A DNA stretch of 44,134 nt from Bacteroidia bacterium (lineage in GTDB: Bacteria; Bacteroidota; Bacteroidia; Chitinophagales; Saprospiraceae), in NCBI GenBank assembly GCA_030429045.1, contig JAUIEA010000017.1:1-44134 (forward strand). The letters run 5' to 3'. A model generated the notes under the pieces. That model made no database searches. It was not told the origin of the DNA and saw only the letters and a program-made list of their open reading frames with translations. Made by a program: the position numbers and the translations under genes. Each line of letters starts with the position of its first letter. Position 1 is the stretch's first letter. This document shows, piece after piece, positions 1 to 12,000 of this stretch.

Positions 1-1
1 C

Positions 2-3000
2 GACGCATCATGTAATTATGATGCTGACCCTGCCATTACCGGCGATGTCACGGATGAAGATGATAATTGCAGTGGATCGATCGATGCGACGTATACTGAC
101 GCGACGGCTCCCGGTTCCTGCACGGGCGAGATCATTCTCACCCGGACCTGGACGCTGACAGATGATTGTGGGCTCCAGTTGACCCAAACCCAGACCATTA
201 CCATCGAGGATAATATTGAGCCGGTACTGGTCGGCTGTCCGGCAGATGAAACCATTTCTTGCCTGGACCCAATTCCGGTAGCACCGGTTGTGACGGCCAC
301 GGACAACTGTGACCCGAGCCCGACGGTGGCTGGTCCGGTGGAGGTGAATCTGCAGACCAACGACGGTTCATGCACCGACCATTCCTATACGATCACCCGG
401 GTATGGACGGCCACGGACGGTTGTTCGAACAGCACCTCCTGTGAGCAGGTGATTACGGTTGAAGACGTGATCATTCCGGTGATCACCCTGACGGGTCCCG
501 CCACTGTTGACCTGTGTGTCGGTGACAGCTATACGGACATGGGCGCCACCGCCCAGGATGATTGTTTCGGAGACATCACCGCAGATATTGTGGTGGTGAA
601 TCCAGTAGACGTCAATACAGCTGGTTCCTATACCGTGACCTACAATGTATCTGATCCTTGCGGAAATGCCGCCGTGGAAGTGACCCGTACGGTCATTGTC
701 CATGACTACCCCTTGCTGCAAACGTCGATCAACGGCGTGGTCGTGACCACCGACAATGACGGTCTTGACGATGTCGCACCTCCGATGGAGGTGTGTAATG
801 CTGCCGGAAATATATTCTTCGATTCATTTATCGATCTGAATACTGTACCGGGTGATGTTCGGGTGTTCCAAACCCGAACGCTCTCGAATGTGAGCACTGC
901 GATGTGCGATAATTGTGCGGCTCCGATCGCTGCCTTTACAGGCGTTTCGGGCACAGCTACCCTGGTCGATCCGACCATGGATGGCACCCTGGTCATGCGC
1001 TTCCGCGCCTGGCTGGATCTGAACAGCAACAATACCATTGATCCGGGAGAATGTGCCGGAGACTGGGTGGAATACACCTTTATTCTGAAGGCAGATGTCA
1101 TCATGTCCTGTGCAAATGACACGACGGTAGCGGCCTGCCAGGATCAGGCTACGGTTGACCAGGCCTTTACCGATTGGTTGGCGACTACCACATTTACCGG
1201 TGGTAAGAACCCGGTCATGATGAATGATAACAGTGGTGCACCAGATGCATGTGGTGGATTCACCATTGTCACCTGGACCGTCACAAGTGATTGCGAAGCC
1301 GATGTGACCTGTTCCGCCACCTTTACGGTGACCGAAGATGACATCGATCCAACCTTTACTGTTCCTGCGGATATCGATATCTATTCCGATGCGGGATGTG
1401 CATACGATGCCGACCCGTCGATCACCGGTGATGTGACGGACGAAATGGATAACTGCGGTGGTGTCCTGGATGCTACCTATTCCGATGCATCCGTTGCCGG
1501 TTCTTGTGAGGGCGAAGTCGTGATCACCCGAACCTGGACCCTGACGGACCTTTGTGGAAATTCCACATCTGGCGATCAGGTCATTACGGTGCGGGATACC
1601 ATCTCTCCGACCTTCACTGTGCCAGCTGATATGACCATCAACGCCGATGTGGATTGCCTGTATGATGCAGACCCCTCCATCACCGGCGAGGTCAACGATG
1701 AAGCTGACAACTGTACAACCGTACTCGTGGCAACCTATGTGGATGATCCTCAACCCGGCACCTGTGCTGGTCAGGTCATCATTACCCGAACCTGGACATT
1801 GGTGGATGATTGTAATAACTCACTGGAGCAAGACCAGATCATTACCGTCATTGATGAGATCGCACCTGTTTTGGTTGGATGCCCTGCCGACGTGACCATT
1901 GCCTGCAATGATCCGATGCCGGTGCCGCCGGTGGTGACCGCCACAGATAATTGCGATGCAAGTCCGGTAGTCACCGGACCAGTCCCTGTATCGGGCCAGA
2001 CCAATGATGGATCCTGCTCGGACAATACCTATGATGTAACCCTGACCTGGACGGCCACGGATGATTGTGGAAACACATCTACCTGTGCGCAGGTCGTCTC
2101 TGTCCAGGACCTGATCATTCCTGTGATCACCCTGACAGGTCCGGCTTCAGTAGACCTCTGTGTGGGCGACAGCTATATGGATATGGGCGCTACGGCCAAT
2201 GATGATTGCTTTGGCGACATTACCGCTGACATCGTCACCGTCAACCCGGTAGATGTGAACACTCCGGGTACCTATATGGTGACCTACAATGTTTCTGATC
2301 CTTGTGGTAACGCAGCGGTGGAAGTCACCCGAACTGTGATCGTCCATGATTACCCCTTGCTGGAGACATCCATCAATGGTATCGTCGTGACGACCAATAA
2401 TGATGGCCTGGACGATGTCGCCCTGCCGGTGGAGATCTGTAACGAACCAGGCAATATCAATTTTGACTACTTCGATGACCTCAACAATGTACCGGGTGAC
2501 GTGCGTGCCTTCCAGACACGGACCCTGACCAATGTGTCGACAGGCATGTGTAATAATTGCGCGGCACCACTGGCAGCTTTTTCACCATTTGCCGGTACAG
2601 CCACCCTGGTTGACCCGACGATGGATGGAACAATAGTGATGCGTTTCCGCGCCTGGCTGGATCTGAACAGCAACAATGTGATCGATCCGGGTGAATGTGC
2701 CGGCGATTGGGTGGAGTACACCTTTATCCTCAAGGCAGATGTCATTCTTTCCTGCGCCAACGATACTACTGTGGCTGCTTGCCAGGACCAGGCGACCGTC
2801 GACCAGGCATTTGCCGACTGGTTATTGACCACGACATATACGGGAGGAAAGAACCCGGTCTTTACAAATGACAACACGGGCGCACCGGACGCTTGTGGCG
2901 GTATGACAACGGTTACCTGGACGGTGACCAGCGATTGTGAACCGGATGTCACCTGTACGGCCACCTTTACAGTGACCGCAGATGATGTCGATCCAACATT

Positions 3001-6000
3001 TACCGTGCCCGCGGATATCACCATCTACACGGATGAAAATTGTGCCTACGATGATGATCCATCCAACACCGGTGATGTCACCGATGAAATGGACAACTGT
3101 TCGATGGGTCTTGATGCCACTTATTCGGATGCCATTGCCGCAGGTCCATGTGAAGGTACCTTTGTGATCACCCGTACCTGGACGCTGACGGATCTTTGTA
3201 ACAACTCCACTTCGGCAGATCAGACCATTACCATTCAGGACAACCAGAAGCCAAGCTTTACGGTGCCTGCAGATATCACCATCTCCACGGATGCGTCCTG
3301 CACCTATGATGCTGATCCAAGTGTGACCGGAAATGTCACTGACGAAGCAGACAATTGTACAACGAGCCTGGATGCAACCTGGGGAGATGTTATTGCTGCT
3401 GGCCCTTGTACAGGTTCATGGGAAATTACCCGGACCTGGACTTTATCCGATAACTGTGGTAATGATTCTATTCAGGTTCAGACGATCACCGTTGTCGACG
3501 ACCTGTTCCCCACATTTACAGTCCCGGCTGACGTGACCATCTATACCGATGCTTCATGTAATTATGATGATGATCCTTCCAATACTGGAGATGTCTCCGA
3601 TGAAGATGACAATTGCAGTGCAGGACTGAATGCCCTCTATTCGGATGTGACCGATCCAGGAAGTTGCACCGGTGAGGCCATCATTACCCGGACCTGGACC
3701 CTTACGGATGATTGTGGGAATACGACCGTCCAGACACAAACGATCTGGGTGGAGGACAATTCCGATCCTACCTTTACCGTGCCAGCGGATGTCACCATCT
3801 ACAAGGATGTGGATTGCAATTATGATGCAGATCCATCCATTACCGGAGATGTCACCGATGAGGCAGACAACTGTAGCGTCGGCCTCGACGCCACATGGTC
3901 GGACGATGTAGTCGCCGGATCCTGTGAAGGAGAAACTATTATTACCCGAACCTGGACGCTGATCGATGATTGTGACAATGATTCTATCCAGATCCAGACC
4001 ATCACAGTAATCGATGATATTCAGCCGACGTTCCCGAAACCGGATGATGTGACCATTACGACGGAGGACGGCGCAACATGTCCAACTTTTGCAGATATCT
4101 CGTTGATGGTGGATCAGGTAAATCCGATCTCTTCCGGGAATGCCCCATTCAACTTTACCGTTCATGGTGTCTCTCAGGAGGGTCCGGTTATCTACAGTGA
4201 TAACTGTAGTTCACCCGCCAATCTGGAGATCTATGTCTGGAATATGGAGCTGGATGACACGGGGAATGCAGATGAATGCGAACGTGTGATCCGCGTCACC
4301 TTCCGTGTCTATGATGATTGTGGTAATCCACGAACTCGATATCAGCTCTTCACGATCCAGGATAATACCCCGCCTACCTTCACGGTGCCGGCAGATGTAA
4401 CCATCTATACGGATGCCAATTGCAATTATGATGCAAGTGTCGGGTTCACAGGCGACGTGACCGATGAAGCAGATAATTGCACCCTTTCCGGACTGGATGC
4501 CACCTATAGCGATGTTCCTGTTGCAGGATCTTGCGAAGGAGAGGTCATTATTACCCGGACCTGGATGCTGACGGATAACTGCAATAATACCACGACGCAG
4601 ACCCAGTTAATCACAGTTCAGGACAACACCCCACCGACATTTACAGTACCAGCGGACTTTACTGTCGAGAAGGATGATGATTGCCTGTACGATGCATCTG
4701 TAGGTATCACTGGCGATGTCACCGATGAGGCGGACAATTGCACAATGATACTGGATGCAACCTGGTCCGATAATGCTGTCCCGGGCACATGTGAAGGAGA
4801 AGAGATCATCACCCGGACCTGGACATTGATGGATGATTGTGGCAATGAGACCACTAAGACCCAGGAGATCCTGGTGATCGATGTGATCAAGCCCTATTTC
4901 CCCAAGCCCGCAGATATTACCATTACCACGGAGCAAGGGGCCACCTGTCCATCTCCGGCGGATATCGGCATTGTCGCCAATCAGGCTGTTCCGATTTCCT
5001 CGGGGAATGCCCCATTTGCATTTGATGTGCATGGACTCAGTCAGGCTGGCCCGACGGTTTATACGGACAATTGCAGTTCACCGGCCAACCTGGATATCTA
5101 TATCTGGGATATCGAGCTCGACCTGAATGGCAATGCCGACGAATGCGAACGGGTTATCCGGGTGCGTTACCGGGTCTATGACGACTGCGGAAACCACCAG
5201 ACACGATTCCAGCTCTTTACCATCCTGGATGATACACCTCCAACCTTTACAGTACCGGCGGATGTAACCATCTATTCGGACAATAACTGCAACTATGATG
5301 CAGATCCGGTCTTTACCGGTGATGTGACCGATGAAGCAGACAATTGCACCCTTGCCGGATTGGACGCGACTTATGTAGATGACACCAATCCGGGAACTTG
5401 CGAGGGAGAGGTGATCATTACCCGAACCTGGACGCTGACGGATAACTGTGCTAACACAACTGTCCAGACACAGATGATCACGGTCCAGGATAATATCCCA
5501 CCGACATTTACGGTTCCAGCGGACATTGTCATAATGAAAGATGTGAACTGCGCTTATGACGCTGATCCGATCTATACCGGTGATGTCACGGATGAGGCCG
5601 ATAACTGTACCACTGCTGGTCTGGATGCGACCTATACCGATGATGTGAATCCCGGCATGTGTGAAGGTGAACAGATCATCACCCGGACCTGGACCTTGAC
5701 GGATGATTGTGAAAATACAACCACTCAGATCCAGACCATTACGGCGATCGATCAGATTGTTCCGACCTTCCCCAAGCCGGATGATATCACGATCTATACG
5801 AATGATGGCGCGACCTGCCCATCACCGGCAGATATCGACCTGGTTGCAGATCAGATGACTCCGATTGCATCTGGAAATGCACCGTTCAACTTCATGGTCC
5901 ATGGATTGCTCCAGGCCGGACCGACGGTGTACTCAGACAATTGCAGTACGTCACCAAACCTTGATATCTATATCTGGTCGGTCACACCGAACTTCGGCGG

Positions 6001-9000
6001 GACGGCAGATGAATGCATGCGATCCATCCGGGTGATCTACAGAGTCTTTGACGACTGCGGGAATTACCAGCAGCGTCAACAGATCTTCACCATCCTGGAT
6101 AATACGGATCCGACGTTTACCGCACCAGCGGATATCACCATCTATACCGATGATGATTGTGAATACAATGCAGATGTAGCCATCACCGGTGATGTCACCG
6201 ATGAGGATGACAATTGCAGCACGGGACTGGATGCGACATATTCAGACAGTGTTGAACCTGGAAATTGTACGGGTGAACAGATCATTACCCGGACCTGGAC
6301 GTTGTATGACAACTGTTCGAATTCCACTGTTCAAACCCAGACCATCTATGTCCAGGATAATGTTCCTCCAACCTTTACTGTTCCTGACGATATCACCATC
6401 GAGAAGGATGTGAACTGCATCTATGATGCAGACGTATCCATTACCGGCGATGTCACTGATGAGGATGACAATTGCAGTGCCGGATTGGAAGCACAATTCA
6501 ATGACACAGTTGCGGATGGATCGTGCGAGGGTGAACAGATCATTACCCGGACCTGGACATTGATCGATGATTGCGGGAATGAGACTATCCAGACCCAGAT
6601 CATCACCGCAGTGGATCTGATCGTTCCGACATTCCCCAAACCTTCGGATGAGACGATCACCACAGAGGACGGGGCAACCTGTCCGGGTGTAGCTGACATT
6701 TCACTGGTTGTGGATCAGGTTGTCCCTGTCGCATCCGGCAATGCACCATTTGTCTTCACTGTGCACGGGATTCCGTTTGATGGACCAACTGTGTACAGCG
6801 ACAACTGCAGTTCACCTGCGAATCTGGACCTCTACGTCTGGGCAATCAACACCAATTTCCAGGGAGTTGGAGATGAGTGTGATCGTCAGATCCAGGTTGT
6901 GTTCCGGGTCTATGATGCTTGCGGCAATTTCCAGCAGCGTCAGCAGGTCTTCACGATCACCGAGAATACACCACCTGACCTGAGTGCCTGTACGATCCCA
7001 TTGGATGGCACCGTAGAATGTACCGGTGATGCAGGAAATGAGCAATCTGCCATCAACTGGGATATGGCCAATATCACCTATCTCTATGGATGTGCGACAG
7101 ATAATTGCACGGACTTCACAGTGACCAGTGATTACGACTTTGCCAATTACGTGTATGACTGCGGACTGACTGGTTCGATCACAGTCCAGTATACGGTTAC
7201 GGACGAGTGCAACAACAGTACGACAACCAGTGCAACGTTGACGGTAGTCGACAACTTTGGCCCTGTCCTGATCAACTGTCCGAACCTGGACGATGTGATC
7301 GAATGTGATGGTGCTGCCAATAATGAGGCAACAGCCGCACTGTGGAATGCGAATGTCATTTCTGTGCTGGAGGTTTGTGCCCAGGAAAATTGTGGCGATT
7401 TCACTGTCACCAGCGATTACGATTATGCCAACCTGGTAAGCACCTGTGGCGAAGCTGGCGTGTTGACTGTGGTCTATACACTCGAAGATGAGTGTTTGAA
7501 CACCTCCACATTTACGGCCCAGCTGACCATTGAGGACACCACACCGCCGACCATCGACTTCTGTCCCGGCCCGGTCACCATCAACTGTGAGGATTCACAA
7601 GATCCTCTGGATACGGGTGGTCCAGCCACCGCTTCCGATGTATGCGATGCCAATCCGATCATTACATATAATGACGTGATCGTACCAGGCAGCTGCCCGG
7701 ATAGCTATGTCATCGAGCGGACCTGGACGGCAACGGATGATTGTTTGAATGCAAACACATGTCTGCAGGAGATCACTGTCATCGATGTCGAAAAACCGGT
7801 CTTTAACCAGGGAACGCCGGACGTGACCCTGTATACGCTTGATAATAACGCCACCTGCCCGGGTACGCCCGATATCAGTCTGGAGATCAATCAAGCTACG
7901 CCGATCGCAACCGGACATGTAACGGTGCCATACACCGTTCATGGGGTCCTGTTCCAGACACCGAACGGAAATGGTACAGACAACTGTACACCGGATGCGG
8001 AACTGGAGCTCTTCGTCTGGGATATCAATGAGGACTTCTTCAACGATGCCGATGAATGTCACCGGACCATCGAGGTGCATTTCCGATTGTATGACCGCTG
8101 TGGAAACTTCCGGAACCGGAAGCAGACCTATACGATCATCGAGAATACACCACCGGTCATCACCTGTCCTGCAGATCTGACCATCGATTGTGACGATGAT
8201 CCGTTTGACCTCGTGCTGACGGGTGAAGCAACTGCCACGGACAATTGTGATCCGGATCCGACCATCACCTACAGTGATGTGAATGATCTGAACGGTTGCT
8301 CCATGACAGGAACGATCACCCGGACATGGATGGCAGAAGACAATTGTCTCAATACCTCTGAGTGCACGCAGATCATCACGGTACAGGATGTCGATCCGCC
8401 GGTGATGATGAACTGTGAGGCCGACGATCTGAATGGCACCCATGAGTGTGACGGAGTGGCTGGTAACGAAGCCGCAGCCGACGCCTGGGATGCCGCCAAT
8501 ATCGCGTTGCTGGAGTCCTGTGCATATGATGTCTGTGGCGCCATTGTGGTCACCAGTAATTACAACTTTGCGACCCTCTCAGATGGTTGCGGCGAAACAG
8601 GAAGCCTCACGGCCACCTATACCGTGACGGACGAGTGTCTCAATACTTCCACCATAACCGGAACCTTTACTGTCGTAGACAATACGGCTCCGGACCTGAC
8701 GGCGTGCACCCTGTCTGACCTGGATGCGACTCATGAGTGTGATGGTGATGCCGGTAATCTGGCAGCAGCCAACGCCTGGAATGCAGCCAATGTCAGCTAC
8801 CTGGAAGGTTGTGTATCTGACCTGTGCGGTACGTTCACTGTGACGCATGATTATACCTACGGAAATCTCACGGATGAATGTGGTATAACCGGCGAGGTAG
8901 TCGTGACGTATACCTTGACGGATGAATGCAATAACAGCACAACGGCCACGGGCACATTTACAGTAGAGGATACGACCAACCCGACCTGGGATTCGGCCAT

Positions 9001-12000
9001 GCCAGCAGATATGACTGTTGAGTGTGACGCAGTTCCGGATGCGTTTGTCGCCACCGCCTCAGACGGATGTGATACCGATGTGGATGTTGCCTACCTGCAG
9101 ACGAAGACGGAAGGTGTCTGTACGGATACCTATATCCTCACCCGGACCTGGACGGCAACGGATGATTGCAATAATGCCATCACCCATACCCAATCCATCC
9201 AGGTGCAGGATACCACAGTGCCAGATCCAGAATGCCAGGATAAGGAGATCTTCCTGGATGAGAACGGAATTGCTACCATCACTGCAGAGGAGGTGGATAA
9301 TGGCTCAACTGATAATTGTGATCCGGATGTGTCTCTGAGCTTGTCCAAAACGACATTTATCTGTGATGATGAAGGCCCGAATGTGGTGACCTTGACCGTG
9401 ACGGATAATTGTAGCAATAGCAATACCTGCACGGCAACAGTAACGGTAACGGATGCGATCGCGCCGACCGCACTCTGCCAGGATGTAACCGTTTCACTCG
9501 ACCAGTTTGGTCAGGGAAGCATTACACCGAATGATGTGGACAACGGTTCCTATGACAACTGTGATATCGCCAGCCTGGTGATCTCTCAGTCCCAGTACAA
9601 TTGTACCTGGCTGGGAACAAGCGTGGTCACCTTGACCGTTACGGATATCTACGACAATTCCTCTACCTGTACCGCCAATGTGACGGTCGTGGATGAGATA
9701 CCGCCAGTGGCAGTCTGTAAGAACTACTTCGTTGATCTCAATGGGCAGGGCGAAGCCCCGATCACCTATTTCGATATCGACGGAGGATCCACAGACAACT
9801 GCTCGATCGTAGATTATCAAGTGGTGCCAAACCTGGTGACGTGTGCGAATATCCCAATGGTGAATGTGACATTGACCGTCACTGATCCCGGTGGAAACAA
9901 GCATAGTTGTATTGCCACAGTGGTCGTCTCTGATGAATTGCCGCCGGTCATGGCCTGTAAGGATCTGACCTTCTTCCTGGATGACCAGGGTAGTCCGATC
10001 ACCATCCAGCCCGAGGATATAGACAGTGGCAGTTCGGATAACTGTGAGATCGAATCACTCACACTGAACAAAACGACCTTCGATTGTGGTGACCTGGGTG
10101 CCAACGTAGTGCTCCTCACTGCAGAAGATCCAAGTGGCAATACGAACAACTGTTCGGCTACGGTGACCATCATCGATGCCATTCCACCTGTCTGGACCTA
10201 TATGCCGGGTGACATCACGGTCAACTGTATCGATGTCTTTGATGATAACCCTGAAGCTGCTGACAATTGTGGTGGGGTGAACATCAACTGGGAAGATGTA
10301 CAGGAAGTATGGCCTGCCGGGCCGATCAACAGCTATCTGGTGCGTCGCACCTGGACGGCCTTCGACGCCTCTGGCAACGAGATCACCTATGAACAGGTGG
10401 TATACGTATTGCCTGGTGGCGAATTGTTGATCAATTGCAATCCGGACGTGATCACCCAACCGACTCACTTCCCGATCAAGGTCGACTGGCCGATCCCGTC
10501 CGTGGATGATATCTGCGAAGGATCAGTGGATATGGTGCAGATCGGAGGACCTCCTCCATTGAGCTATTTCAGTCCGGGCACGGAAACCCTGATCACCTAC
10601 GAGCATGTCGATGTGTACGGTACACATTATCAGTGTTCATTCTGGGTGATCGTCCCAACGGATGCATCCGGCTATATCGTCGTCCTCAACGAAGTGGATT
10701 GCGAAGATCATTCGCTGACCAACTGCGAAGTGAAGGATCTGCCGAATCCGGACAACTACAGTTTCGAGTATATCATTACCAATCAGACTCCTATTCAGTT
10801 TGATATTGAATCTGATGCCAACTTCGAAATGTTCGCGGATGGCTCGGCTCACCTGACTGGGATCTGGTCTGATCTGCCAAATAACTGTGGTTGGGATATG
10901 GACATCTGGCTGCACCGTCGTCGGACACACGACGGCTGGGTAGCTGCGGGTGGGGACATCAGTTCCTTCTCCGGATTGGGTGATCCAAAGCTGTGGGAGT
11001 TCTTCGAAGTGGATGGTTCACGCAGTAAGATGACCGGAACAGGTTGTTATACAGGCCAGAACTACAATGTGCGGATCTCGCCCAACTTCCCGAAATTCGG
11101 GTTCCAGCTCGGTGAAGGTGCCAATACCAAGACCAATGCCTATGGCGGATGGGTGATCATTGCAATGACCAATAATTCCGATCAGGTCGTGGCTCAGGGG
11201 ATCTTCTCCTTCGAATTGGATTGCGATCCGACCAACCTGATCAAGGATGCCGCAGAGGTCATTTCACTGGACGGCTTCAACTATCCGGTGACCTGGTCAA
11301 CTGGAACGACCGGATTTGAACTGGGAGATGTGGCACCGGGCATGTATGGTGTCACCGTGACGGATCAGAGTGGAAATACCGACGCTTCCGACTTTACGGT
11401 CGAACTGCCCAAGGATTGTATCCTCTACTACGAAGATGATTGCCGTCCGGGCAATATGACATCCACTGCACTGGTCAAGCAGAGCAGCACCTATCAGGGC
11501 GCTGTGGCTGAAAGGGCCATTGACCAGAATACGGATGGCGACTTTGCCAACGGTTCGGTGACCAGCACCCTGGCCGGTTACCAGAATTACTTCAGTATGG
11601 CGCTCCTGGACCCATTACCCATCGAGAAGATTCGGGTATGGAACCGGACCGATTGCTGTAGTGACCTGCTGGAACCATTCTATGTCTTTGTATCTGAATT
11701 CCCGATCCCGGATAATATCTTCCCTGAGGATCTGGTCTTTGAACAGGATATCCTGGCCTTCTATCACAGTGGCCCGATTGAAGACTCCTATACCTTTGAT
11801 GTTGGCCAGATGGGTCAGTATGTCAAGGTACAGCTGGCTGAAAGCGGACGCCTGATGTTGGCCGAAGTGCAGGTTCTGGTCTGTCAGGAAGATGAGATCG
11901 GTCTGCAGGATGACGGCTTCACGGCCCCTGAGGAGGATGAGGTCCATGAGAAGGTCGAGGTGATCGAAGACGTCCCGACAGTGTCGTACTGGCCTAATCC

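Noticed and set aside
824-1753. Long open frame of 309 codons on the minus strand within the giant gene
   Set aside because: It lies opposite a clearly coding repeat protein, has no family or signal, and arises from the repeated, stop-poor antisense pattern. The same holds for minus-strand frames at 3554-4165, 7595-8443 and elsewhere in this gene.
2993-4024. Regular 258-bp repeats as a possible CRISPR-like or non-coding satellite array
   Set aside because: The period is a multiple of three, the frame is open throughout, and differences between units keep the protein pattern, so it is a protein repeat.
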